A DNA stretch of 64,000 bases from assembly GCF_013155335.1 (NCBI RefSeq), contig NZ_JABJQZ010000006.1, positions 1 through 64,000 of the forward strand. Reading direction: 5' to 3'. The notes beneath the pieces were generated by a model. The model saw nothing but the letters and a program-made list of their open reading frames with translations. It was not told where the DNA came from and made no database searches. Shown one piece after another: positions 56,694 to 64,000 of this stretch (its first letter is position 1; each line of letters begins with the position of its first letter). This DNA is from Nocardioides sp. zg-1230 (GTDB lineage Bacteria; Actinomycetota; Actinomycetes; Propionibacteriales; Nocardioidaceae). A program made the translations under genes and the position numbers.

Positions 56694-58115
56694 TCAGAGG
56701 ACGACCGCCGCCAGCATCACCAGCGGCAGCGAGACCACCGAGGCGACCGACGTCACCAGGGTCAGCGTCTTGAGCGTGCCCTTGGTCGACAGGCCGAGCA
56801 GCGACTTGAACATCCAGAAGAAGTTGCTGTTCACCTGGAGCGCGAACATCGCACCCGAGGCGATCGCCAGGCCGATCACGATGGGGGAGACGGTCAGCGA
56901 GTCGAGGATCGGGGCGATGATGCCGGCCGCGGTGATCGCCGCCACCGACACCGAGCCGATGGCGAGGTGCAGGACGGCCGCGATGAACCACGCCAGCAGG
57001 ATGCTCAGCACGACGGGAGCGCCCGCGTCGGCCTGGAACAGGTCGCCCAGCACGCTGTCGAGCCCGGTCGCCTCGATGACCGCGCCGAGCGAGCCGCCGA
57101 CGCCGGTGATGAGGAGGATCTCGCCGGTCGTGTGGAAGCCGTCCTCCATTGCCTCGTTGGTGTGGTCGCGCCCGGACGAGGCGCGCGAGAGGCCGTAGGC
57201 ACCCAGCAGGCCGATGAAGAGCGCGATGTTGGCGTCGCCGAGGAACGCGATGAAGGCGTTGGACCAGCCGCCGAGCTCGGCGAACGCGCCGAAGGCGATC
57301 AGCAGGAGCGGCACCAGGATGGGCAGCATCAGCGTCACGAGGGGGAGCTCGCGCACGCCCTCCTGCTCCTTGGCCGCGGACGCCTCCGACTCGCTGCGTG
57401 CCAGCGCCGCCTCGGAGGACTCGGCCTCGCCCGTGAGGTAGGCGCGGTCGGCGGCCTCCTGCTCGGCCATCGCTTCGTCGACCTCCTCGTCGGTCTCCGG
57501 GTTCCAGAAGCCGCCGGCCGAGAAGAGCAGGCGCATCAGGAGCGTGGAGACGAGAGCGGTCACGAGGCCGATGACGACGCCGTACACGAGCCAGTCTCCG
57601 AGGCGGACGTCGAGCAGGCCGGCGATGGAGATCGCGGCGAGGCCGGGGATCACGAAGACGTAGCCGGCGAAGATCCCGCAGCCCAGCGCAGACGCGAGGA
57701 CGGGGAGGCCGACCTTGCCGATGAAGGGCGACGCGGACCGGGCGACCGGTGCGGCGAGCACGACCTGCACGTCGACGTAGATCGAGGGCATCACCACGGC
57801 CAGCATCGAGGTGAGGGCGTACGGCAGCCGCGCGGAGCCCACCCGCTGCACCAGGAGCGCCACCAGGCGCCGGAAGGCGCCCGTGGAGTGCAGCAGCGAC
57901 CCGATCAGCACCCCGAAGCCGATCAGCAGCCCGACCTCCGCCATGATCCCGCCGAAGCCGGTGGTGATGGCCTCGACGGTCCCGGCGAAGCCGACGCCCC
58001 CGGCAAGGCCGAGGTAGAGGGATCCGAGGATCAGCGAGATCACCGGGTCGATGCGGCCCTTGATGATCAGCGCGATCACCAGGACGATCGCGATGGTGGT
58101 GTGCAGGGCGACCAT
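56694..58115 (-). CDS. GntP-family permease (gluconate:H+ symporter-like, 473 aa)
   Basis: This integral membrane protein has about 12-13 hydrophobic segments and belongs to the gluconate/organic-acid GntP family. The N-terminus has LILGSLYLGLAGG and GFGGIMAEVGLLIGFGVLIG; the C-terminal half has GVGGSLGAVIEATGL and VNSNFFWMFKSLLGL. A hydrophilic, strongly acidic loop of about 55 residues (about 205-260, including EEVDEAMAEQEAADRAYL) interrupts the middle and is unusual for the family. Substrate uncertain. The ATG at 58115 has GGGGAG 5 nt upstream. It converges with the kinase gene. Confidence 0.88.
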   Translation of the reverse strand: MVALHTTIAIVLVIALIIKGRIDPVISLILGSLYLGLAGGVGFAGTVEAITTGFGGIMAEVGLLIGFGVLIGSLLHSTGAFRRLVALLVQRVGSARLPYALTSMLAVVMPSIYVDVQVVLAAPVARSASPFIGKVGLPVLASALGCGIFAGYVFVIPGLAAISIAGLLDVRLGDWLVYGVVIGLVTALVSTLLMRLLFSAGGFWNPETDEEVDEAMAEQEAADRAYLTGEAESSEAALARSESEASAAKEQEGVRELPLVTLMLPILVPLLLIAFGAFAELGGWSNAFIAFLGDANIALFIGLLGAYGLSRASSGRDHTNEAMEDGFHTTGEILLITGVGGSLGAVIEATGLDSVLGDLFQADAGAPVVLSILLAWFIAAVLHLAIGSVSVAAITAAGIIAPILDSLTVSPIVIGLAIASGAMFALQVNSNFFWMFKSLLGLSTKGTLKTLTLVTSVASVVSLPLVMLAAVVL

Positions 58116-58210
58116 GCGCGCTCCCCGAGAGTCGACGTCCCCGAGGGGCGAGTGGCCCTCTGTCTACCGGTGCAGGAGGGGCGTTGGCCAGCCGGCCGTC
58201 CGGGGCTGGC

Positions 58211-58600
58211 TCAGCCGGCCTCGGCGTCGGACCGCGTGAGGCGCGCGACGACGCGCTCGGCCACCCAGGTCAGGGCGACCGAGAACACGGTCACCATGAG
58301 CGCGAAGGTGATCGCGGCGATGATGTTGTCGATCTGCAGGCGCGTGGTGAAGGCCGAGGCGAGCCAGACGGCGCAGCCGTTGACCACCAGGGTCGTCGCC
58401 GCGACGACCAGCATGCTGTCCGAGGTCGGTAGCCAGCGGAGCAGCAGCTGGGCCACGACGTTGGCGGCGGCGACCAGGGCGGCCACCACCAGCGCGGAGA
58501 GCGGGCCGCCGCCGAAGTCGACGTCCGGCGTGACCCAGGCGGCCAGGACCACGGCCACGGCGAGGAGCACCCATCTCAGCAGCACCATCACGATGCCCAT
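58211..58600 (-). CDS. Phage-holin-family-4-like membrane protein (129 aa)
   Basis: This small protein has four hydrophobic segments (RWVLLAVAVVLAAWVTP; LVVAALVAAANVVAQLLL; MLVVAATTLVVNGCAVWLA; IIAAITFALMVTVFSVAL) and a charged C-terminus (VARLTRSDAEAG). It matches the layout of the mycobacteriophage-type holin superfamily IV. Homologues are widespread on actinobacterial chromosomes without phages, so a lysis role should not be assumed. The ATG is preceded by GGGAGGA with a short 4-nt gap. No phage genes are nearby. Confidence 0.75.
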   Translation of the reverse strand: MGIVMVLLRWVLLAVAVVLAAWVTPDVDFGGGPLSALVVAALVAAANVVAQLLLRWLPTSDSMLVVAATTLVVNGCAVWLASAFTTRLQIDNIIAAITFALMVTVFSVALTWVAERVVARLTRSDAEAG

Positions 58601-58684
58601 GCGTCCTCCCACCCGGCCGGGTCACTGGCCAGCCCACCCTGGTCCGCGTCGCGGCGCACTCTTCCGACCGGCGGGCGCGCGGGC

Positions 58685-58703
58685 CTCCCCCGAACCGGGG
58701 GAG
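58685..58703. terminator. Hairpin after the membrane serine hydrolase gene
   Basis: CTCCCCC-GAACC-GGGGGAG is a perfect 7-bp G/C-rich stem with a 5-nt loop, 28 nt past the stop of the leftward gene at 58731. No T-run follows. Confidence 0.5.
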
Positions 58704-58730
58704 ATGGCTCGACGTCCGGACGGGCGTCGG

Positions 58731-60392
58731 TCACCGGGAGATGCCGGCCAGGCGCTCGCGCAGCTCTGCGAGCCGTGCCGCGTCCCAGCTGGGCGGTCGG
58801 ACCACGGCGTACCAGGCGCTCAGCGGCTGGGTGCCGTACTTGTGGCCGTGGTCCTCGTCGAAGTCGTTGCTCACGGCCATGTCGACGGCGAGCTGGAGGA
58901 AGGTCGTCACCGGTGTCCAGCGGATGGCCGGGTTGACCGACGCGTCGAGCGGCTCCTCGAGCCAGTCGGGCTCGTCGGCGAGGGTGTCCCAGTCCCACCA
59001 CACGATCGGGTCGTCGCCGTGCTGCAGGAACACCGAGTGGGGGGTCGTGCCCTCGACGTCCGCCACGCGGTTGGCGAAGACGAACGTCCCCCCGTCGTCG
59101 ACCACGGGTCGCACCTGTGGCGACCCCGGCGCTCGTACGCGCTCGGCCTCGCGTCTCAGCCGCATCGTCTCGGGCGGACCGACCCACACCGCGCCGTCGA
59201 CGCGCTCGCGGCTGTCGGCCAGCGAGTCGAAGACCTGCGATCCCCCGAACGAGCCCAGGCTCTCCCCGGCGATGTAGAGGTCGGGGCGCTCGCCGCCCGC
59301 GCTCGCGAGGCGGTCCTCGACCGCCTCGAAGAGCGCCACGGCCGTGTCCCCGGCAGCGGCCGACTCCGAGATGAACGCCAGCGGGCTGGGCAGGTGGGAG
59401 TACTGCACGGTCACGGTGGCGATGTCGCCGTCGTAGAAGTACTCCAGCGGTTGCACGAGCTGTTCGTTGATCCAGCCCGTGCCTGTCGGGATGACCACCA
59501 GCAGCGCACTGCGGTCGAACCCGCCGAAGCGGTCCATCTCGCTCATCGCGAGGTCGACCCGCTCCTCGACGGTGGCGGCGGACGCGCGTCCGACGAACAC
59601 CCGGACGGGCTCGACGACCGGACCGGGGGCGAGGTCCTCGAGGTCCTCCGTGGTCGGCCCGCGAGTCAGGAAGCGACGGCCCTCACGGCCGGCCTCCTCC
59701 CAGACCACGACGGAGTCCGGGCCGCCCGAGCGCACCTGCGAGGTCGGGGGAGCGGGCGCACCGTCGAGGTCACGGTCGCCGAGGGCGAACCCGGCGTTGA
59801 GCCCGTCGAGCGTGCGCTCGAGGACGAAGGTGTTGAGTGCGGCGAGCACGACCCACCCGACCAGGACCAGCGCGAGCGCACCGGCGATCCAGGCCGGCAG
59901 CATGCGCGTCCCCACCCGCGTGGTCGCCAGCCAGACGATCTTCAGCAGGCGAGCCAGCAGGAAGAGCACGAGGGCCACGACCGCCGCCAGGAGCAGCGAC
60001 CCGCCGAAGACGATCCAGTACGACGACCGCGCGTAGCCGAGCCGCTCCCACGTCCACCGGTGGGCGTCGACGGCCTCGAGCGCGGCCCACGTCGCGAACG
60101 CGAAGCAGAGGAGGAGCACCACCAGGCGGACCCGCCGGTCCACCGAAGGGGTGAACGGGCGCCACGGCCAGACGAACCTCACCCGCAGGCGTGTCGCGAG
60201 CCGGGTGAGGCCGAGCCCGACGCCGTAGCCCAGCGCGAACGAGATGCCGGTCAGCACGCCTTGGAAGAGCCACGACCGGACGAGGAGGGACGGCGCCATC
60301 GACTGCGCGACGAACCAGGTCGCCAGCACCACGCCCAGCAGGCTCGGACGGCGGAGCAGGCGCGACCAGCGGGGCTCTTCCTCACTCACCAC
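58731..60392 (-). CDS. Membrane-anchored alpha/beta-hydrolase (Abhydrolase_9/DUF2319 type, 553 aa)
   Basis: The N-terminal third (about 1-195) has four or five transmembrane segments, typical of the Abhydrolase_9 N-terminal region. The rest is an alpha/beta-hydrolase domain with the nucleophile elbow YIAGESLGSFGG (GESLG, about 365-370). LLVVIPTGTGWINEQLVQPLEY also matches the family, and a likely catalytic His is in DEDHGHKYGTQ. Such proteins occur in mycolate and non-mycolate actinobacteria; the ester substrate is unknown. GTG start at 60392 (another GTG 3 bp later), 3 nt after the stop of the META lipoprotein gene. The two are probably one operon. Confidence 0.85.
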   Translation of the reverse strand: MVSEEEPRWSRLLRRPSLLGVVLATWFVAQSMAPSLLVRSWLFQGVLTGISFALGYGVGLGLTRLATRLRVRFVWPWRPFTPSVDRRVRLVVLLLCFAFATWAALEAVDAHRWTWERLGYARSSYWIVFGGSLLLAAVVALVLFLLARLLKIVWLATTRVGTRMLPAWIAGALALVLVGWVVLAALNTFVLERTLDGLNAGFALGDRDLDGAPAPPTSQVRSGGPDSVVVWEEAGREGRRFLTRGPTTEDLEDLAPGPVVEPVRVFVGRASAATVEERVDLAMSEMDRFGGFDRSALLVVIPTGTGWINEQLVQPLEYFYDGDIATVTVQYSHLPSPLAFISESAAAGDTAVALFEAVEDRLASAGGERPDLYIAGESLGSFGGSQVFDSLADSRERVDGAVWVGPPETMRLRREAERVRAPGSPQVRPVVDDGGTFVFANRVADVEGTTPHSVFLQHGDDPIVWWDWDTLADEPDWLEEPLDASVNPAIRWTPVTTFLQLAVDMAVSNDFDEDHGHKYGTQPLSAWYAVVRPPSWDAARLAELRERLAGISR

Positions 60393-60395
60393 TGC

Positions 60396-61259
60396 TCACC
60401 GCACCTCGAAGACCAGGCCGTTGCCGTCCTTGACGACCAGCAGCACCCAGCCGTTGTAGGTCAGGTAGTCCGAGCGTCCGTCGACGACCGACAGGACGAT
60501 GCGCTCGATCGTCCGGTCGGGTTCGCGGCAGCCCACGCGGGTGACGGTGGGCGGCGCGAACGAGACCGAGACGCGGTCGACCTGCACCCGGGTGCGACCG
60601 GTGTTGCAGCCCGTGTCGAGCCGGGCCAGCCCGTCGTCGCCCACGACCAGGCGTGGCGTACGGACGCGTGACGGCAGGCGCGAGGTCGTGCCGTCCGTCA
60701 GCGTGCCGACCACCGACCACGTGCGTCCCAGCAAGCTCTCCAGCGCGACCGGCGGCTCCCGCTCGAGCACCAGGCTCACGTCCCCGGACGCCAGGTGCAG
60801 GTCGGCGCCGTCCGTCGTGACCGCCACCCCCGTGGTCAGCAGGTCCGCGACCCACGCGTCCTGCTCGGCCTCCTCCTCCGAGCACGCGATCATGGTGGAC
60901 GCAGGGTCGGACTCCCAGCCCAGGGTCCCGTCGTCGAGGGTGAACGCGCCGAAGGACGTGTTGCACCCGCCCGACACGGCCAGGGTCTCCTCGTCGAAGG
61001 ACAACCAGACCTCGGTGCCGGGGAGCAGGTCGCGTCCCTCGACGGACGTGGAGACGAAGGAGGCGGCCTCGAGCAGTGCCATGTCGCTGCGCAGGGGCTC
61101 GCGTCCGGAACCTCCGGACCCACCGGACTCACCTGCCGCCTCGCCGTCCCCGTCCGAGCCGCACGCTGCCAGGAGCACCACGGCGACGAGGGTCACGACC
61201 GCCCGCACGGGAGGACGCGTCCCGCGCAGCTGCCCGCGCCTGCTCGACGGCGTCCCCAT
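60396..61259 (-). CDS. META-domain lipoprotein with two repeats (287 aa)
   Basis: A basic start and hydrophobic core end in a lipobox VLLAAC with the modified Cys near residue 33, followed by a Gly/Ser/Asp spacer. Two META (HslJ-like) modules follow: one at about 65-165 (WLSFDEETLAVSGGCNTSFGAF, TMIACSEEEAEQDAW) and one at about 172-287 (TWSVVGTLTDG, LDTGCNTGRTRVQ). Each has the conserved G-C-N-T motif. META proteins are surface or periplasm-like in other bacteria and linked to stress and motility. ATG at 61259 has GGAGG at 5 nt spacing. A large hairpin lies just upstream. Confidence 0.88.
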   Translation of the reverse strand: MGTPSSRRGQLRGTRPPVRAVVTLVAVVLLAACGSDGDGEAAGESGGSGGSGREPLRSDMALLEAASFVSTSVEGRDLLPGTEVWLSFDEETLAVSGGCNTSFGAFTLDDGTLGWESDPASTMIACSEEEAEQDAWVADLLTTGVAVTTDGADLHLASGDVSLVLEREPPVALESLLGRTWSVVGTLTDGTTSRLPSRVRTPRLVVGDDGLARLDTGCNTGRTRVQVDRVSVSFAPPTVTRVGCREPDRTIERIVLSVVDGRSDYLTYNGWVLLVVKDGNGLVFEVR

Positions 61260-61275
61260 GTCGGCCTCCTCGTCA

Positions 61276-61309
61276 GCCCCAGGAGCGCACCGACCCGTGC
61301 GCCTGGGGC
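61276..61309. promoter_or_regulatory. Large hairpin upstream of the META lipoprotein gene
   Basis: GCCCCAG-GA-GCGCAC pairs with GTGCGC-CTGGGGC: 13 base pairs with a 2-nt bulge and a 6-nt loop. It ends 17 bp before the META start (minus strand) and 78 bp past the SLC13 stop. It may terminate the SLC13 message or control the META leader. Confidence 0.5.
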
Positions 61310-61387
61310 AAACCTCACCACCGACGGGTGATGCCGGCCCTCACGCGTTTCGGGTGAAGGTCGGGCCAGGGTCGGGCGTGCTGCCGG

Positions 61388-63187
61388 TCAGAGCGGCCAG
61401 ACGATCGGGACCACGACCAGCGCGACGACGAACCACCAGACCATGACGGGCAGGCCGAGCCTCCAGTAGTCGCCGAACCGGTAGCCGCCCGGGCTCATGA
61501 TCATCATGTTCCCCGGCGTCGAGATCGGGGTGAGGAGCGCGGCGCACCCGGCGATCGCCACCGCCATCAGCAGCGGCTTCGCGGCGGTGCCGGTCGCCTC
61601 CGCCGCGGCCAGGACGATCGGTACGACGACGAGGACCGTCGCGGTGTTGCTCACCACCTGGCCGAGGACAGCGGTGAGGACGAAGAGCGCGGCCAGCAGG
61701 ACGACCGGGCGCCCCGACCCCACTGCGTCGATGAGGAACGACGCCACGCGGTCGGCCGCCCCGCTGGTGCGGATCGCGGTCGAGAGCGGGATGAGGGCGC
61801 CGACCAGCACGACCGTCTGCCAGGAGACGGACCGGTAGGCCTGTGCCACCGACACCACCCGCAGCAGGACGAGGGCGACCACCGCGGCCAGGCCGGCGAT
61901 GGCAGGTGGCACCCGGCCGGTGCCGAGCATCACGACGAGGCCGGCCAGCACCAGGACGGCAAGCGTGGCGCGCGGTCCCCACGCGACGGTCTGGCGGCGG
62001 ACGAGGTCGGGGGAGTCCACCAGCAGGACGTCGCGGTCGCGATTGAGCTTGTCGAGGGCCGACCACCGGCCGTGCAGCAGGATCGCGTCACCCTCCGCGA
62101 GCTCGATCGGCCCGTCGCCCTGGTCGGCGCCGAGTCGCTGGACGGCCAGGATGATGAGCGCGTTCTCGCGCTTCATGCCGCGGTGCACCCGCTCCCCGAC
62201 CAGGCGCGAACGAGGCGGGACGACCACCTCAGCCGCGCCCGCTTCCCGGTTCATCAACCCGGTACCGTCGCCGAGGCCGACCATGCTGACGGCCAGGCCG
62301 TGGTTCAGTGCGAACCGCGTGACGTCGTTCGGCTCCCCGGTCACCACGAGGGTGTCGTCGTCCCCGACCGCGCCGACCACGACCTGGCCCTCGGGCGACT
62401 CGGCAGCCACGACGCGGACGCGGTCCTCACCGCCGAGCGTGCGCGGCGGCCCGCGCCCGATCAGGTCCGAGCGCGAACGCACCCGCAGGCGGTAGAAGCC
62501 ATCGGTCAGCTGGTACTGGGCCTCGAGCGTCTCGGCCAGGGCTCCGAGGTCGGGCGGGGCGTGCTCGGGGGTGCGCTGGGGGAGCAGGCGGGCACCGAGG
62601 AGCACGCACAGCGCGACCGTGCCGACCAGCAGCGGCACACCGACGAGCGCGAACGAGAAGAACGGGAACGGTCCCTCGCCGGCATCGTTCGCCGCGTCGG
62701 AGATGATGACGTTGACCGGGCTGCTCATCAGCAGCAGCATCCCGCCGGCGCTGCCCGCGAAGGCCACCGGCATCAGCAACCGCGACGGCGGCAGCCCGAT
62801 GCGGTGACCGACCAGCACGACGAGCGGCAGCAGCGCAGCGACCGCCCCGTTGAGCGTGATGAGCGACGTCAGGACCGCGGACAGCAGGCACACCGCGACG
62901 AGCACCCGGGTCGCCCCGGTCCCGGCCCGCTCCAGCAGGACCCGGCCGGCCCACGTCGTGACGCCCGTCGAGTCGATGGCCTCGCTCACCACGAAGAGGG
63001 TGGCGATGAAGATGACGACGGGGTCCCCGAACCCGGCCACCGCCTCCTCGGTGGTGACCAGCCCGGTGGCCCACAGCGTGAGCGCCGCCAGGATGGCGAC
63101 CACGCCGACCGGGAGGCGGTTCCACACGAACAGCGCGACCACGAGCCCCAGCACGACCAGCGCCGTGGTCGCATCGTCCAGCGCCAT
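61388..63187 (-). CDS. SLC13/DASS-type transporter with central TrkA-C domains (599 aa)
   Basis: This secondary transporter of the divalent-anion:sodium symporter/ArsB-like superfamily has about 10-12 hydrophobic segments. The two transport halves are visible (SLITLNGAVAALLPLVVLVG and LLMSSPVNVIISDAANDAG; VLGQVVSNTATVLVVVPIVL and TPISTPGNMMIMSPGGYRFGDYW). Between them lies a soluble region (about 205-390) with two RCK/TrkA-C-like parts (VVVPPRSRLVGERVHRG and AEGDAILLHGRW) that often bind nucleotides or gate flux. The substrate may be sulfate, phosphate or dicarboxylate. It starts 10 bp after the AbgT gene. Confidence 0.88.
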   Translation of the reverse strand: MALDDATTALVVLGLVVALFVWNRLPVGVVAILAALTLWATGLVTTEEAVAGFGDPVVIFIATLFVVSEAIDSTGVTTWAGRVLLERAGTGATRVLVAVCLLSAVLTSLITLNGAVAALLPLVVLVGHRIGLPPSRLLMPVAFAGSAGGMLLLMSSPVNVIISDAANDAGEGPFPFFSFALVGVPLLVGTVALCVLLGARLLPQRTPEHAPPDLGALAETLEAQYQLTDGFYRLRVRSRSDLIGRGPPRTLGGEDRVRVVAAESPEGQVVVGAVGDDDTLVVTGEPNDVTRFALNHGLAVSMVGLGDGTGLMNREAGAAEVVVPPRSRLVGERVHRGMKRENALIILAVQRLGADQGDGPIELAEGDAILLHGRWSALDKLNRDRDVLLVDSPDLVRRQTVAWGPRATLAVLVLAGLVVMLGTGRVPPAIAGLAAVVALVLLRVVSVAQAYRSVSWQTVVLVGALIPLSTAIRTSGAADRVASFLIDAVGSGRPVVLLAALFVLTAVLGQVVSNTATVLVVVPIVLAAAEATGTAAKPLLMAVAIAGCAALLTPISTPGNMMIMSPGGYRFGDYWRLGLPVMVWWFVVALVVVPIVWPL

Positions 63188-63197
63188 ACCCGCGGGC

Positions 63198-64000
63198 CTA
63201 GTCGAGCTGGACCGGCGAGCCGGGACCCCAGGGGATCTCGAGGAGGTACCAGCCGGTGAACAGCAGCGTCCAGGTGACCAGCACGACGACCGTGTAGGGG
63301 ATCATCATCGAGATCACGGTGCCCATCCCCGCGGACGCTCGGTAGCGCTGGCAGACCAGGATGATGAAGGGCAGGTAGACCATGAGCGGGGTGATCACGT
63401 TGACCGGCCCGTCACCGACGCGGTAGGCGGCGAGGACCGTCTGCGGCGCGATGCCGAGGTTGTAGAACAACGGGATGAAGATGGGCGCGATGATCGCCCA
63501 CTTGGGGATCACCCCCGGCATGATGATGTCGATGACGAAGACCAGCAGGATGAAGCCGATCAGCAGCGGCAGGGCACCGATGTCGGCACTCCCCAGCAGG
63601 TCGGCGAGCTGCGTCGCCACGACGTTGGAGATGTTCGAGTAGTTGAAGAACGCGATGAACTGGGCGATCAGCAGCATCAGGAAGATGAGTCCACCCAGGC
63701 CGTTGAAGGTCTTCACGATCGCGTTGATCACGTTGGTGCTGCCGGTGAGGCTGCCCGAGCCCCGGCCGTAGCCCAGACCGGCTGCCAGGAAGAACATCGA
63801 GATGATCAGCAGCAGGCTGCTCATGAACGGGGAGTTGCCGAAGATCTCGCCGGTCTCGGGGTTGCGCAGCGGTGCGCCGGGGATGAACGTGAGCGCGGAG
63901 ATGAGCGCGACCGCGACGAGCGTGTAGATGCCGGCGAGGCGCAGGCCGCGCGACTCGTGGGACAGCTCGTCACCGCTCGGCACGTGGTCGACCGGCGCGT
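63198..64000 (-). CDS. AbgT-family transporter, C-terminal half (partial, 266 aa visible)
   Basis: The gene runs off the right edge. The reading frame is still open at 64000, and the GTG at 63983 is internal. Full-length AbgT proteins have about 500 residues, so roughly half is present. Typical segments are SLTGSTNVINAIVKTFNGLG, AFFNYSNISNVVATQLADLL, DIIMPGVIPKWAIIAPIFIP and GDGPVNVITPLMVYLPFIIL, with about six hydrophobic helices. AbgT members import p-aminobenzoyl-glutamate or export sulfonamides; which applies here is unknown. It is probably cotranscribed with the SLC13 gene. Confidence 0.9.
   Translation of the reverse strand, partial: APVDHVPSGDELSHESRGLRLAGIYTLVAVALISALTFIPGAPLRNPETGEIFGNSPFMSSLLLIISMFFLAAGLGYGRGSGSLTGSTNVINAIVKTFNGLGGLIFLMLLIAQFIAFFNYSNISNVVATQLADLLGSADIGALPLLIGFILLVFVIDIIMPGVIPKWAIIAPIFIPLFYNLGIAPQTVLAAYRVGDGPVNVITPLMVYLPFIILVCQRYRASAGMGTVISMMIPYTVVVLVTWTLLFTGWYLLEIPWGPGSPVQLD

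Noticed and set aside
58211..58600. Holin-like gene as a sign of a prophage
   Set aside because: There are no integrase, capsid, terminase, lysin or attachment-site sequences nearby, and holin-IV-like proteins are common on actinobacterial chromosomes.

Overview
This window is a gene-dense, very high-GC stretch of an actinobacterial core chromosome, most likely from Nocardioides or a close relative (Nocardioidaceae). The evidence is strong G/C bias at third positions, many GTG starts, many leaderless-looking promoters (a TANNNT -10 box 6-8 nt before the start codon), an actinobacterial IHF (mihF), a mycothiol gene (mshC), and gene orders shared with Mycobacterium and Streptomyces. The genus is an inference. 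I see no tRNA, rRNA, CRISPR array, insertion sequence or prophage. No stretch over about 205 bases lacks a gene.

Layout. 1-9.1 kb is lipid metabolism: a fadB/fadA-type beta-oxidation pair, a PAC2 protein, a TesB thioesterase, and an htdX-fabG4 pair divergent from a fadA2-type thiolase, the order known from mycobacteria. 9.8-12.7 kb is pyrR-pyrB-pyrC. After an interlude of accessory genes (DUF3060 protein, two VOC proteins, acetyl-CoA hydrolase-like enzyme, ABC-F ATPase), 17.8-26.4 kb is carA-carB-pyrD-pyrK-pyrDB-pyrF-lipoprotein. Both pyr blocks have almost the same 5' leader: an extended -10 box and a PyrR-binding hairpin next to the Shine-Dalgarno sequence. 26.5-35.9 kb is the conserved housekeeping run mihF-gmk-rpoZ-coaBC-metK-priA-def-fmt-(YjbR)-rsmB. 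36-43 kb mixes an ATPase, a secreted repeat protein, a stand-alone LigD-type polymerase, a lipid kinase, rpe, a second YjbR protein, DUF427, two small poorly known genes and an aldo/keto reductase. 43.3-54.6 kb is the conserved neighbourhood uppP / MFS-corA / histidine phosphatase-DUF3090-SCO1664 family-mshC / PAC2 / metH. 54.7-64 kb holds a REC-PAS-PAS-histidine kinase and mainly membrane or envelope genes: GntP permease, holin-like protein, membrane serine hydrolase, META lipoprotein, SLC13 transporter and an AbgT transporter cut by the window end.

How it works together. The two pyr operons encode all of UMP biosynthesis up to OMP decarboxylase and are probably co-repressed at translation by PyrR. 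Genes inside operons are tightly coupled, often by 1- or 4-base ATGA/GTGA/TGATG overlaps. The main oddities are a second dihydroorotate dehydrogenase (pyrK-pyrDB) with altered key residues beside an intact class 2 PyrD, a short upstream ORF with competing hairpins before the ABC-F gene, and a kinase-like/phosphatase/DUF3090 trio beside mshC.
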